A DNA stretch of 64,000 nt from Litchfieldella rifensis (GTDB lineage: Bacteria > Pseudomonadota > Gammaproteobacteria > Pseudomonadales > Halomonadaceae): NCBI RefSeq assembly GCF_042646605.1, contig NZ_JBHRUG010000050.1:1-64000 (forward strand), written 5' to 3'. The translations under genes and the position numbers were made by a program. Below the pieces are notes generated by a model. The model was not told the origin of the DNA and did no database searches. It saw nothing but the letters and a program-made list of their open reading frames with translations. The stretch's first letter is position 1. Each line of letters opens with the position of its first letter. This document shows, one piece after another, positions 8,821 to 18,275 of this stretch.

Positions 8821-9873
8821 ATGAGTGACAAACCCTCGCAGTCTGTATCCAGCGGAGAGAAGTTCCGCAATGAGCACGGCATTTCCGTGATCAAGGATGG
8901 CATGAAGCAGCGCAAGCAAGCCGAGGACAGTGCCGCCACCGGGCGCAAGCCGCCTTGGCTGCGCATCCAGATTGCTGGCGGGGAGCGCTTCGAGGCGGTC
9001 AAGCGCAACGTCAATGAGCATCGCTTGAGCACTGTCTGTGCCGAATCCCACTGCCCCAACATGGGAGAGTGTTGGAGCAATGGCACCGCCACCATCATGC
9101 TGATGGGCTCGGTATGTACACGCGCCTGCCGCTTCTGCGCCGTGGACACCGGTAACCCCAAGGGCTGGCTGGACGCCGAGGAGCCGGAGAACACCGCTAA
9201 ATCGGTCGAGCTGATGGGCCTGCGCTACATCGTCCTGACCTCGGTCGACCGCGATGACCTGGACGATGGCGGCGCCGCCCACTATGCAGCCTGCATTCGA
9301 GCCATCAAGGCTCGCACCCCCGAGGTCGTGGTTGAAGCGCTGACGCCGGATTTCGATGGCAGGGACGCCGCCGTGGAGTCCGTCGTCGACTCGGGACTGG
9401 AAGTCTTCGCCCAGAATGTCGAAACCGTCGAGCGACTGACCAGGCGGGTACGCGACCCCAGAGCCGGCTATCGCAAGACTCTGGATGTGCTGGCACATGC
9501 CAAGCGTTACCGCCCGGACATCCTGACCAAGACCAGCCTGATGCTGGGGCTGGGAGAAACCGATGACGAGATTCTCGCGACCTTCGACGACCTCAGGGCC
9601 ATTGGTGTGGATATCGTCACCCTGGGCCAGTACCTGCGCCCGACCAAGAACCACCTGCCGGTGGAACGCTGGGTCACACCCGACGAATTCGAGCGCTATC
9701 GTCAGCTAGGCTTGGAAAAGGGCTTCATGGAAGTGGCTGCCGGCCCGCTGGTACGCTCCAGCTATCGTGCCGACCGCGTATTCGAGAAGAACAACCTGGG
9801 CTTGGCCGCCCCTGCCAAGGTGCCGGGCCAGACGTCCGATCCCGACATCATCCCCGTTACCCAAGTTGGCTAA
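8821..9873 (+). CDS. lipA: lipoyl synthase
   Basis: Radical-SAM enzyme that inserts two sulfurs into protein-bound octanoate to make lipoyl cofactor for pyruvate and 2-oxoglutarate dehydrogenases. The 350-aa product has both cluster motifs: the auxiliary cluster CAESHCPNMGEC and the radical-SAM CTRACRFC. The conserved RSSYRAD lies near the C-terminus, where the family has its essential Arg-Ser-Ser. The ATG at 8821 gives the usual length; an upstream GTG in frame would add 24 residues without family similarity. Its stop codon directly abuts the stop of the convergent lipB. Confidence 0.97.
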   Translation: MSDKPSQSVSSGEKFRNEHGISVIKDGMKQRKQAEDSAATGRKPPWLRIQIAGGERFEAVKRNVNEHRLSTVCAESHCPNMGECWSNGTATIMLMGSVCTRACRFCAVDTGNPKGWLDAEEPENTAKSVELMGLRYIVLTSVDRDDLDDGGAAHYAACIRAIKARTPEVVVEALTPDFDGRDAAVESVVDSGLEVFAQNVETVERLTRRVRDPRAGYRKTLDVLAHAKRYRPDILTKTSLMLGLGETDDEILATFDDLRAIGVDIVTLGQYLRPTKNHLPVERWVTPDEFERYRQLGLEKGFMEVAAGPLVRSSYRADRVFEKNNLGLAAPAKVPGQTSDPDIIPVTQVG

Positions 9874-10578
9874 TCAGGCCAGCTCTTTCATGCTGATGCC
9901 CTGCTCGACACAGGGCATGGGCAACTCGCCGGACGCTGCCGCCTCGATGCTCCTGTCCAGTAGCCGGGCCAGATGCTCGACGAGGCGCTGAGCCACCGCG
10001 GCCTGTGACGGGGGCGCATCCACCAGATCGGCCAAGCGGGTCATCTGCATGCCGGCATAGCCACAGGGATTGATGCGTTGAAAAGGCGCCAGGTCCCCTG
10101 CCACATTCAACGCCACCCCATGAAAGCTGGCCCCACGGCGGATGCGTAATCCCAACGAGGCAATCTTGGCTTCGCCAACGTAGACACCCGGCGCGTCGGG
10201 GCGCGCATGCGCCTCGATAGCCTCATCGGCCAGCACATTGATCACCGCCTGCTCCAGCGCGGTGACCAGGTCACGGACGCCGAGCTTGCCACGTCGCACA
10301 TCAAGCAATGGATAAAGCACCAACTGCCCGGGCCCATGATAGGTGACCTGGCCGCCGCGATCGGTCTGCACCACCGGGATGTCGCCAGGCATCAACACAT
10401 GCTCCGCTTTACCCGCCTGCCCTTGGGTAAAGACCGGATCGTGCTCCACCACCCAAAGCTGATCCTGGGTGGTGGCATCCCGGGTGTCGGTGAGCGCTCG
10501 CATCGCCTGCCATACCGGGAGATAAGGCTGACGGCCGAGTTGAAACACTTTGATCGGCGGCGCCGAAGCTTTACTCAT
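9874..10578 (-). CDS. lipB: octanoyltransferase
   Basis: Transfers octanoyl from acyl carrier protein to lipoyl domains, the step before LipA. The 234-aa protein has RGGQVTYHGPGQLVLYPL, the catalytic Lys in AKIASLGLRI, SFHGVALNV and the catalytic Cys in INPCGY. It is the last gene of the minus-strand cluster, 16 bp after the DUF493 gene, matching the dacA-ybeD-lipB order of Escherichia coli. LipA is convergent rather than downstream, unlike E. coli. Confidence 0.97.
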   Translation of the reverse strand: MSKASAPPIKVFQLGRQPYLPVWQAMRALTDTRDATTQDQLWVVEHDPVFTQGQAGKAEHVLMPGDIPVVQTDRGGQVTYHGPGQLVLYPLLDVRRGKLGVRDLVTALEQAVINVLADEAIEAHARPDAPGVYVGEAKIASLGLRIRRGASFHGVALNVAGDLAPFQRINPCGYAGMQMTRLADLVDAPPSQAAVAQRLVEHLARLLDRSIEAAASGELPMPCVEQGISMKELA

Positions 10579-10594
10579 TCACGACAACGCTCAT

Positions 10595-10858
10595 TCACAG
10601 CACCATGTGCACGCGGCCTGTGGCCTTGAGCGAGGCGAACAGCGCCTCGAGCTGAGGTTTACCCGTGGCGGTGATGGTCACTCGCACGGACTGAAACTTG
10701 CCATTGCGGCTATCGACGACACTGATGCTGGAATGGTCGATGCCAGGCGCATGGCTTTCGACGACATCGATGATGGCGTCGCGAAAGTCCGTCGCGGCGT
10801 CTCCCACGATTTTCAGTGAGTAATCGCAGGGAAATTCGACCTTTGGCGCTTCGGTCAT
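10595..10858 (-). CDS. ybeD: YbeD-like DUF493 protein
   Basis: An 87-aa member of the DUF493 family, a small ferredoxin-like fold of unknown function found between dacA and lipB in many gammaproteobacteria. Recognisable features are FPCDYSLKIVG, FRDAIIDVVESHAPG and the VTITATGKPQLEALF region. The length with the ATG at 10858 equals the E. coli protein; a TTG at 10873 would add five residues. The context suggests a link to lipoylation, but this is not established. Confidence 0.9.
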   Translation of the reverse strand: MTEAPKVEFPCDYSLKIVGDAATDFRDAIIDVVESHAPGIDHSSISVVDSRNGKFQSVRVTITATGKPQLEALFASLKATGRVHMVL

Positions 10859-10922
10859 GTGGAGACTCGACAAGTGAGATTTTCGAGTATTTTACTCACC
10901 CTATTCCCTTGTACCAAGGGTG

Positions 10923-10950
10923 AAAACCGGCCACCGCCACGCGATGGCCG
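10923..10950 (-). terminator. likely terminator after dacA
   Basis: Read on the minus strand, CGGCCA and TGGCCG pair around an 11-base loop and are followed by GTTTT. It lies just past the dacA stop. A second hairpin (CCCTTG-TAC-CAAGGG, 10906-10920) follows before the DUF493 gene. Confidence 0.55.
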
Positions 10951-10956
10951 CTGCTG

Positions 10957-12150
10957 TCAGTCGAACAGACCACTGATGAACTGGCGGATGGTATCGAGCA
11001 GACGCTTGAAGAATCCGCCCTGCTCGACGGTTTCCAGGGCCACCAGGGGAAGCTCGCCCAACACCTCATCCCCCATCTTGATCTCCAGGGAGCCAACGCG
11101 ATCGCCGGCCTGTACCGGTGCGCTGATCGACTCCTGCAGGTTCAGGCGGGCGGTCAGCTCATCGCTCCGGCCACGCGGCACCGTCATGCTCACGTCTTCT
11201 TCGACGCCGACACGCAGTTCGTTCTGCGCGCCACCCCAGATACGCGGCGTATTGAGCACCGCGCCCTGGTCATAGAGCTTGAGGGTCTCGTAGTAGCGAA
11301 AGCCATAGCTCATCAGCTTCTGGGTTTCCTGTACCCGAGCCTCTTCGGAGGCGGTGCCCATGATCACCGAGATCAGACGCATGTCGTCGCGCTTGGCCGA
11401 AGCCACCAGGCAATAACCGGCTTCATCGGTATGCCCGGTCTTCAAGCCGTCGACGCTGGGGTCACGCCATAGCAGACGGTTGCGATTGGGTTGGCGAATC
11501 TCGTTGTAGGTAAAGAATTTTTCGGCGTAGATGGCATAGTGCTCGGGGTAGTCCTCGATGATATGACGGGAAAGCCGAGCCAAGTCCCGCGCCGAGGAGT
11601 AATGTTCCGGGTTCGGCAGGCCGGTGGCATTGACGAAATTGGTATTCTGCATGCCCAGGCGAGTGGCATGCTGGTTCATCAGGTCGGCGAAGGGCTGCTC
11701 ACCGCCCGCTATGTGCTCGGCCACGGCCACGCTGGCATCGTTGCCGGACTGGATGATGATGCCGTAGAGCAGATCCTGAATCGACACCTGATTGCCGACC
11801 TCGATGAACATCTTGGAGCCACCGGTACGCCAGGCTTTCTCGCTGACGTTGACCATGTCATCCATGGCGATGTTGCCTTGGTTCAACTCGTGCTCGACCA
11901 GATAGGCGGTCATCAGCTTGGTCAGACTGGCAGGTGGCAAGCGTTCATCGGCATTGTGCGCGGCCAACACTTCACCGCTTTCGGCATCCATCAGGATCCA
12001 GGACGAGGCCGCGAGTTGCGGTGGCGAGGGAATCATGGCCTGCGGGGTATCCGGCTGCTGCGATGCAGCCGGCAAGCTGAACGCAGCCACACACAGCAGC
12101 AGCAAGGCGGATAGGCATTGGCGGCCGAAGGAAATGAAGACAACTCTCAT
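10957..12150 (-). CDS. dacA: D-alanyl-D-alanine carboxypeptidase (PBP5/6 type)
   Basis: Periplasmic penicillin-binding protein that trims the terminal D-Ala from peptidoglycan pentapeptides. The 397-aa product has an N-terminal signal sequence ending around AAFSLPAASQ. All three active-site motifs are present: SLTK (Ser nucleophile), SGN in IQSGNDAS, and KTG in GLKTGHT. The C-terminus has the PBP5 beta domain and an amphipathic tail with a FFKRLLDTIRQF stretch, which anchors it to the membrane. The ATG at 12150 gives a compact signal peptide; an ATG at 12168 adds six residues. It sits between rlpA and ybeD as in E. coli. Confidence 0.95.
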   Translation of the reverse strand: MRVVFISFGRQCLSALLLLCVAAFSLPAASQQPDTPQAMIPSPPQLAASSWILMDAESGEVLAAHNADERLPPASLTKLMTAYLVEHELNQGNIAMDDMVNVSEKAWRTGGSKMFIEVGNQVSIQDLLYGIIIQSGNDASVAVAEHIAGGEQPFADLMNQHATRLGMQNTNFVNATGLPNPEHYSSARDLARLSRHIIEDYPEHYAIYAEKFFTYNEIRQPNRNRLLWRDPSVDGLKTGHTDEAGYCLVASAKRDDMRLISVIMGTASEEARVQETQKLMSYGFRYYETLKLYDQGAVLNTPRIWGGAQNELRVGVEEDVSMTVPRGRSDELTARLNLQESISAPVQAGDRVGSLEIKMGDEVLGELPLVALETVEQGGFFKRLLDTIRQFISGLFD

Positions 12151-12219
12151 GACGACACCGGTTCTCATATTAAAAGTGGTTGAAGAGGGACGGTAATGCA
12201 GGCAAGGGAATCACGGATT

Positions 12220-13209
12220 TCATCGCGTACCATTGACCACGAAGGCTTGGGCGTAACCGGCACGACGCAGCTCATCGCGTAATGGCTCGAGTTGCGCGCT
12301 ATCGGCCAGCGGCCCGACCTGGACCCGGTGCAGACTGGCGTCGCTGGCCACTCGCACAGGTTGGGATATCTCATTCTGCAGGCGCGCCTTGAGCGCCTCG
12401 GCATTGGCAATGGAGCCTAACGCCGCGACCTGCAGATAGATGGGGCTATTGGGACCAGAAGGCCCTGAACCCGAAGCCTCGGTCGTGGCCACATCAGTCG
12501 TCGGGGTAACGGATGCTGCCGCTGCGGTGGGCACGGCAGTCACACCTTCCCCCCGATCTCGGGGCGCCGGTGCTTGGGTCACCGGGTCCTGCGAGGGCGG
12601 AGACTGGCGCTGGGCTTGCCAGGCAATCGGGTCGATGGCTTCGACACGCACCCTGCCGGTGCCGTGACCGAGGATATCCAGACGCGCTGCCGCCGCATAG
12701 GACAGGTCGATCTCACGGTCGTCATGGAACGGGCCACGGTCATTGACCTTGACGATCACCGCACGCCCGTTGTCGACATTGGTGACCCGGGCATAGGTCG
12801 GCAACGGCAACGAACGGTGAGCGGCGGTCATCTTGTACATGTCATAGATTTCTCCGCTGGCCGTGGTATAGCCGTGAAACTTTTCGCCATACCAGGACGC
12901 GACCCCCTGATTTCGGTAGTCGCTGGGATCCGAGAGCACCCGGTACGTCTTGCCCCAGACTTGGTAATTGGGGCGATTGCCGCTGGCCGCACGCGGCTCC
13001 ACCCGCGGCACCGCATCGGGCACGTTCGAGACATCCGGCGGCAGGTCGGGATAGGCATCCTGGGTCATGGCATAACGGCCCGCAGCGGAAGCGGTACTCG
13101 AAGCCGAGGGCGTCGCCCCGGAGGACGCCGGTTCGGGCCGCGTTCCCCCGCCACCGGCACAGCCAGCCAGCAGTGTCACCACGACGACTCCACCTATCAA
13201 GGCCTTCAT
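12220..13209 (-). CDS. rlpA: RlpA septal-ring lipoprotein, lytic transglycosylase type
   Basis: Outer-membrane lipoprotein of 329 aa. The signal peptide ends in a lipobox LLAGC (Cys near residue 17). A double-psi beta-barrel follows at about residues 98-190 (GVASWYGEKFHGYTTASGE, VKVNDRGPFHDDREIDLSYA). A Pro/Thr-rich linker then leads to a C-terminal SPOR domain (about 250-329, IYLQVAALGSIANAEALKA), which binds denuded glycan at division sites. In Pseudomonas RlpA cleaves such glycans. Its ATG overlaps the mltB stop by four bases (ATGA). Confidence 0.93.
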   Translation of the reverse strand: MKALIGGVVVVTLLAGCAGGGGTRPEPASSGATPSASSTASAAGRYAMTQDAYPDLPPDVSNVPDAVPRVEPRAASGNRPNYQVWGKTYRVLSDPSDYRNQGVASWYGEKFHGYTTASGEIYDMYKMTAAHRSLPLPTYARVTNVDNGRAVIVKVNDRGPFHDDREIDLSYAAAARLDILGHGTGRVRVEAIDPIAWQAQRQSPPSQDPVTQAPAPRDRGEGVTAVPTAAAASVTPTTDVATTEASGSGPSGPNSPIYLQVAALGSIANAEALKARLQNEISQPVRVASDASLHRVQVGPLADSAQLEPLRDELRRAGYAQAFVVNGTR

Positions 13210-14240
13210 GCCCCCTCCTTCCCTTTGGCAAGAATCGCCTCGGCCAGCTCGGTGACGGCCATGGCGTAAAGATGGCTATGGTTGTAACGGGTAATCACGT
13301 AGAAATTGCCATGGCCGAGACGATAGCGGTAGCTACCGTCGGTATGGTCGAGGGCCAGGGGAATCACGCGTTCATCCGCGTCGAAAGTCTTCTCCAGCGG
13401 CTGAACGCCGTATTCGGCCAGAGCTTGAAGGGCAACGTAGGGAGGCCGTGTCTGATTGAACGCCAGCGCCGACGGCGGCACCTCGGGGCCCTGGGCCTCG
13501 CTGTAGATCGGCGCCCCCGGTTGCCAGCCGTGCTCGGCGAAATAGTTGCCGACGCTGCCGATAGCGTCCACCGGGTTGCCCCACAGGTCGCGCATGCCAT
13601 CGCCATCGAAATCGACGGCATAGGCGCGATAGCTGGTGGGGATGAACTGGGGGTAGCCCATGGCGCCGGCATAGGAGCCCTTCAGGGATCCCGGGTTCAC
13701 CTGTTGCTCACGGGTGATTTCGAGAAAGGCGAGCAATTCACCACGGAAGAAGCTCCCGCGACTCGGATGATGAAAGGCCAGCGTAGACAATGAGTCGATT
13801 ACTCGATGATGCCCGGTATGGCGCCCATAGCTGGTTTCCACACCGATGATGGCAGCGACGATCTCCGCCGGTACCCCATACTCGTCTTCGACGCGCGCGA
13901 AGGCCTCGCGATGGGCGTCGATGAAGGCGACACCACGCTCGATTCGCTCGGGCTGCAGGAATATCTCACGGTACTCATCCCAGCGCAGTCGACGCTCGGC
14001 GGCACCCGCCATGGCATCGAGCACACCCTGCTGGTATTCGGCATCCTGCATGACATCGACCAGCCAGTCGCGCTCGATTCCGCGGGCCTCCAGCTCATCG
14101 ATCAGCGCCGCGACGTCATCGTGCTGGCCGGGGTCGAAATTCATGGCGGCATCGGTCGCCAACGGCAGCAACGCCAGCCACAACCCGGCGGCGAGACCCC
14201 ACGCCGTTCCCCCATGAAGTCGGGAAGCCTTCATGATCAT
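13206..14240 (-). CDS. mltB: lytic murein transglycosylase B
   Basis: Cleaves the glycan strands of peptidoglycan with formation of 1,6-anhydroMurNAc ends. The 344-aa protein has a hydrophobic signal region, the catalytic Glu in IIGVETSYGRHTGHH, then GSYAGAMGYPQFIPTSYR, a GNPVDAIGSVGNYF segment and the C-terminal GHGNFYVITRYNHSHLYAM typical of SLT family 3. No lipobox Cys is visible in the signal region, so it may be soluble rather than a lipoprotein as in E. coli. GGGAG precedes the ATG at 14240; an ATG at 14234 is possible. Confidence 0.95.
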   Translation of the reverse strand: MIMKASRLHGGTAWGLAAGLWLALLPLATDAAMNFDPGQHDDVAALIDELEARGIERDWLVDVMQDAEYQQGVLDAMAGAAERRLRWDEYREIFLQPERIERGVAFIDAHREAFARVEDEYGVPAEIVAAIIGVETSYGRHTGHHRVIDSLSTLAFHHPSRGSFFRGELLAFLEITREQQVNPGSLKGSYAGAMGYPQFIPTSYRAYAVDFDGDGMRDLWGNPVDAIGSVGNYFAEHGWQPGAPIYSEAQGPEVPPSALAFNQTRPPYVALQALAEYGVQPLEKTFDADERVIPLALDHTDGSYRYRLGHGNFYVITRYNHSHLYAMAVTELAEAILAKGKEGA

Positions 14241-14256
14241 CTTTCTCCCTGACGTG

Positions 14257-15417
14257 CTAGCGCGGCAATAGCCGACGATGGGCTTGAATGGACATGAGAA
14301 TACCGAAACCGGCCAGCAAGGTCACGCTGGAGGTACCGCCGTAACTCACCAGCGGCAACGGTACCCCGACCACCGGCAGGATGCCACTGACCATCCCCAC
14401 ATTGACGAACACGTAGATGAAGAACGTCAGGATGATACTGCCGGCCAGTAACCGACCAAAGGTATCCTGGGCCGCATTGGCCAACCATAGCCCGCGGCAG
14501 ATGATCATCAGGTAGAGCGTCAGGAACAACAGCACGCCGACCAGCCCGAACTCTTCGCCCAATACGGCGACGATGAAGTCGGTATGACGCTCGGGGAGGA
14601 ACTCGAGCTGCGACTGCGTTCCCTGCAGCCAACCCTTGCCGAATACCCCGCCACTGCCGATGGCCGTGGTCGACTGGATGATATTCCAGCCCGAACCCAG
14701 CGGATCGCTCTCCGGGTTGAGAAAGGTCAGGACTCGCTGGCGCTGGTAGTTGTGCATGTTCAACCACAACAGCGGCAGCGCGGCGGCCGTCAGCACTCCC
14801 AGAAAGACGATAAAGCGCCAGGAAAGTCCTGCCAACAGCACCACGAAGACGGCGGCACACATCACCAGCAGCGATGTGCCCAGATCCGGCTGGCGGGCGA
14901 TCAGCAACACCGGCAGCGCCATGACGAGACCGCACACCAGCAGGTCGCGCCAGCGTGGTGGCAATTCACGTCGGCTCAGATAGGCCGCCAGCATCATCGG
15001 CATCGCCAGCTTCATCAACTCGGAGGGCTGAAAACGAATGACGCCGGGGATCACCAGCCAGCGTTGAGCCCCCATCCCCATGTCGCCCATCACCTCGACG
15101 GCGATCAGCATCGACAGCGCTCCGCCATACGCCAGCGGCGTCCAGCGCACCAGGGTCACGGGAGAGAATTGCGCCAGTACCACCATGACCACCAGAGCGA
15201 ACCCGAAGCGCGTAGCCTGCGCGATCACCGTGTCCATCTGCTGACCACTGGCGCTATAGAGCACCACCAGCCCAGCAGACATCAGCACCAACAACATCAG
15301 CATCAGCCAGGGGTCCAGGTGCACCCGTGCCCATAGGCTGCGTCGCCGCACCATGCCACTTGCCGGTGGCCGCACCGGGTATCCTCGTACCCCTTTGGTC
15401 AAGTCGACGAGTGCCAT
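14257..15417 (-). CDS. rodA: rod-shape peptidoglycan glycosyltransferase RodA
   Basis: SEDS-family integral membrane glycosyltransferase that polymerises lipid II during cell elongation, partnered with PBP2. The 386-aa protein has about ten membrane segments and the SEDS signatures RFQPSELMKLAMPM, IARQPDLGTSL and, near the C-terminus, GVPLPLVSYGGTSSVTLLAG. The ATG at 15417 lies two bases after the mrdA stop and overlaps its GGAG, so translation is probably coupled. The frame continues open upstream into mrdA antisense space but that extension is not coding. Confidence 0.96.
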   Translation of the reverse strand: MALVDLTKGVRGYPVRPPASGMVRRRSLWARVHLDPWLMLMLLVLMSAGLVVLYSASGQQMDTVIAQATRFGFALVVMVVLAQFSPVTLVRWTPLAYGGALSMLIAVEVMGDMGMGAQRWLVIPGVIRFQPSELMKLAMPMMLAAYLSRRELPPRWRDLLVCGLVMALPVLLIARQPDLGTSLLVMCAAVFVVLLAGLSWRFIVFLGVLTAAALPLLWLNMHNYQRQRVLTFLNPESDPLGSGWNIIQSTTAIGSGGVFGKGWLQGTQSQLEFLPERHTDFIVAVLGEEFGLVGVLLFLTLYLMIICRGLWLANAAQDTFGRLLAGSIILTFFIYVFVNVGMVSGILPVVGVPLPLVSYGGTSSVTLLAGFGILMSIQAHRRLLPR

Positions 15418-15419
15418 GC

Positions 15420-17306
15420 CTACTCCTCGGCATCCAGCAACGCTTCCACGTCGCGGTCGTTGTCTTTGGGTTCGAGCAGCCAGGCATCGGTCATGGCACG
15501 CGCCAGGTGCGCCGCGTGGGTACTGCCACCACCAGCATTCTCGACGATCACCGAAACGGCGATCTGCGGATCTTCCACTGGAGCGAAGGCGATGAACAAT
15601 GCATGATCGCGCAGCCGCTCGGCCAACTCTTCGGCGTTGTACTTCTGGTCCTGACCCAGTGAAAACACCTGGGCGGTTCCCGACTTGCCGCCCATGCGAT
15701 ACCTCAGGTCGCCGCCTATTCGACGCGCCGTGCCTTCGCTGCCCGACACGACCTTTTCCATCCCTGCAAAGACATGATCCCACCACGCATCGTTGCCGAG
15801 GACGATATCCGCCTTGGTCTCGGGCAAGACGCTTTCCACCACGGTATCGCCGATACGCTTGGCCATCCGCGGCTTGACCCACTCGCCATGATTGGCCAGT
15901 ACGGCGGTCGCCGTGGCGAGCTGCAGCGGCGTCACCATCCAGTAACCCTGGCCGATCCCGACCGACAGGGTCTCGCCCGGGTACCAGGGCTGGTTGAAGC
16001 GCGCACGCTTCCAGTCGCGATCCGGCATCAAGGCCTGGCTTTCCCCGAACACGTCATGGGCATTGCGTTCACCGAAGCCGAAATCGTGCATGCGCTTGGA
16101 GATACGATCGATACCCAGTTCATGGGCGAGCGTATAGTAGTAGGTATTGTTGGAGACGGCGAGGGAGCGTTCCAGGTCGACCCGCCCATGGCCCCATCTC
16201 AGCCAGTTGCGATAACGGCGCGAGTCGTTGGGCAACTGAAAGTAGCCCGGATCGTAGATCGTCTCGCCAGGGGTGATTTCGCCTTCGGCCAGGCCAGCCA
16301 GGGCCAGGAATGGCTTGATCGTCGACCCCGGGGGGTACTGGCCACGGATGGCGCGATTGAACAACGGTAGATCGAGGTCTTCCTGCAGTGCCTGGTAGGA
16401 TGCCGAGTCGATCCCGGTGACGAAGCGGTTGCTGTCGAAGCCCGGCTCCGACACCAAGGCGAGGATCTCGCCGGTCGCGGGCTCGATGGCGACGATGGAG
16501 CCGCGCCGGCCGGCGAGCAGCTCATGACCCAACGCCTGCAAGTCCTTGTCGATGGTCAGAGTGAGATTCTGACCGGGCACGGGATCGGTCCGCCCCAATT
16601 CACGCAGCACCCGCCCACGCGCATTGGTTTCAACCTTGCGCAGTCCGGCCTGACCATGCAGTTCGTCCTCGTAGAAACGCTCGACCCCGGTCTTGCCGAT
16701 GAAGTGGGTTCCGGCATAGTTACCGACATCCAGTTCCTGCATTTCCTCGGCATTGATACGCCCGACGAAGCCCAGCGCATGGGACATGATCTCGGCGTCC
16801 GGGTAATAGCGCAGCAACTGGGCTTCGACCTCGACGCCGGGGAGGCGGTGCCGATTGACCGCCAGCCGCGCGATCTGCTCTTCCTCCAGATCACTCATCA
16901 ACAATGCCGGCTGGAAGGGACGCTGGCGCTGGCGCGAGCGTTGACGAAAAGCGTCGACCTCCTCTTCGGGCAACTCCAGCAACTCCACCAGCAATGACAG
17001 GGTCGCATCCAGGTCGTCGACGCGCTCACGCACCAGGGTCAGGTTGTAGGTCGGCCGGTTCTCGGCCAACAGCTGGCCATTGCGATCGAAGATCAACCCT
17101 CGTGTCGGCGGCAAGGGCTCGACCCTCACCCGGTTCTTCTCCGAACGTGTGATGTAGACCTCATGCTGGACAACCTGCAGATACACCAGGCGCCCCATCA
17201 ACAGGCCAGTCAAGACAATGACCACCAGCAACGCCAGCAGGGAACGGACATGGAAGATGTGCACTTCCTGCTGCGTGTTCTTCAGCGCCGGGCGGGGGTT
17301 ACGCAT
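15420..17306 (-). CDS. mrdA: penicillin-binding protein 2 (elongation transpeptidase)
   Basis: Class B penicillin-binding protein of 628 aa that cross-links new glycan made by RodA. It has one N-terminal membrane anchor (about residues 20-45), the pedestal domain with PTRGLIFDRNGQLLAENRP, and the transpeptidase domain. Motifs are STIK in YPPGSTIKPF (nucleophile Ser), SNN in LAVSNNTYYYT and KSGT in MGGKSGTAQVF. It lies between rlmH and rodA, as in E. coli. Confidence 0.97.
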   Translation of the reverse strand: MRNPRPALKNTQQEVHIFHVRSLLALLVVIVLTGLLMGRLVYLQVVQHEVYITRSEKNRVRVEPLPPTRGLIFDRNGQLLAENRPTYNLTLVRERVDDLDATLSLLVELLELPEEEVDAFRQRSRQRQRPFQPALLMSDLEEEQIARLAVNRHRLPGVEVEAQLLRYYPDAEIMSHALGFVGRINAEEMQELDVGNYAGTHFIGKTGVERFYEDELHGQAGLRKVETNARGRVLRELGRTDPVPGQNLTLTIDKDLQALGHELLAGRRGSIVAIEPATGEILALVSEPGFDSNRFVTGIDSASYQALQEDLDLPLFNRAIRGQYPPGSTIKPFLALAGLAEGEITPGETIYDPGYFQLPNDSRRYRNWLRWGHGRVDLERSLAVSNNTYYYTLAHELGIDRISKRMHDFGFGERNAHDVFGESQALMPDRDWKRARFNQPWYPGETLSVGIGQGYWMVTPLQLATATAVLANHGEWVKPRMAKRIGDTVVESVLPETKADIVLGNDAWWDHVFAGMEKVVSGSEGTARRIGGDLRYRMGGKSGTAQVFSLGQDQKYNAEELAERLRDHALFIAFAPVEDPQIAVSVIVENAGGGSTHAAHLARAMTDAWLLEPKDNDRDVEALLDAEE

Positions 17307-17356
17307 GGGTGGGGCTCGAATCCGTCATCGATATCAGTCGGGTGCAAGGGTTCGGT

Positions 17357-17824
17357 TCAGCGATGGTAGGGATGCCCCACCAGCAGCGTCCAGGCACGAT
17401 AGAGCTGCTCGGCGAGCAGGATTCGTACCAGGGGGTGTGGCAATGTCAATGGCGACAACGACCAGCGCTGATCGGCACTCGCCGAGAGACTTGGTTCGAG
17501 CCCTTCGGGGCCACCCACGAGCAGTGCCACATCGCGCCCTTCCTGACGCCAGCGATCGGCTTCGGCGGCAAGACGCTCGGTGCTCCAGGGTTGACCGCCG
17601 ACTTCCAGGGCCACACAGTGCTCGTTGCCCCGCAGACGCTCGCGCATGCGTTCGCCTTCCAGCGCCACGGCCCTGGCCACATCGGCATTCTTGCCCCGGG
17701 CTCCGGGAGGAATCTCATGAATTTCCAAAGCGAAGTCCCGTGGCAGGCGCTTACGATATTCCTCGACGCCTCGTTCGACCCAATCGGGCATCCGGGTGCC
17801 CACCGCCAGCAACTTGAGCTTCAC
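17357..17824 (-). CDS. rlmH: 23S rRNA (pseudouridine1915-N3)-methyltransferase
   Basis: SPOUT methyltransferase acting on the 70S ribosome. With the GTG at 17824 the protein is 155 aa, exactly the E. coli length, starting KLKLLAVGTRMPDWV. It shows the SAM-binding trefoil-knot segment LLVGGPEGLEP and the C-terminal RILLAEQLYRAWTLLVGHPYH. The GTG start overlaps the rsfS stop by four bases (GTGA); this decides the start over longer frames that would run through rsfS. Confidence 0.96.
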   Translation of the reverse strand: MKLKLLAVGTRMPDWVERGVEEYRKRLPRDFALEIHEIPPGARGKNADVARAVALEGERMRERLRGNEHCVALEVGGQPWSTERLAAEADRWRQEGRDVALLVGGPEGLEPSLSASADQRWSLSPLTLPHPLVRILLAEQLYRAWTLLVGHPYHR

Positions 17825-18183
17825 GCCCGCCCTCCGCGCACCTCCTCCTCGGTATCGCTGGGCAGGTCGGCCCACAGACGCTCCAGATCATAGAGACGGC
17901 GGGTTTCCGGCACCATGACATGGACTACCAGATCTCCGAGATCGACCAGCACCCACTCCGCACCGGCTCGCCCCTCTACGCCCAAGGGCTGCACACCCTG
18001 TTCCTTGGCCTTCTCGATCAGATTGTTGGCCAGCGCCGACACATGGCGCGATGAGGTACCGCTAGCTACCAGCATCAGGTCGGTCACACTGGTCAGGTTG
18101 GTAACATCCAGAGTGACGATGTCCTGGCCCTTGAGTTCTTCCAGGGCGTCCACCGCCAGGGTCTTGAGTGCGTCGATGTGCAT
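17821..18183 (-). CDS. rsfS: ribosomal silencing factor
   Basis: Binds ribosomal protein uL14 and blocks subunit joining when nutrients are short. The 120-aa product has the conserved DIVTLDVTNLTSVTDLMLVA, TSSRHVSALA and GAEWVLVDLGDLVVHVM of the RsfS (Iojap/YbeB) family. It lies between nadD and rlmH, the usual place in proteobacteria, with a 92-bp gap after nadD. Confidence 0.96.
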   Translation of the reverse strand: MHIDALKTLAVDALEELKGQDIVTLDVTNLTSVTDLMLVASGTSSRHVSALANNLIEKAKEQGVQPLGVEGRAGAEWVLVDLGDLVVHVMVPETRRLYDLERLWADLPSDTEEEVRGGRA

Positions 18184-18275
18184 AGCTCCTCTTCGTATTG
18201 AATCTGTTTCCCCTTATTCTACCCCTTTGTGTCCGACTCGACAGTGTGAAAAAGGCGAAACTGGCCGCGCGCCCA

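Noticed and set aside
15774..16370. Plus-strand frame inside mrdA
   Set aside because: Shadow of PBP2, which has all transpeptidase motifs on the minus strand. The same applies to other long antisense frames across this GC-rich window.
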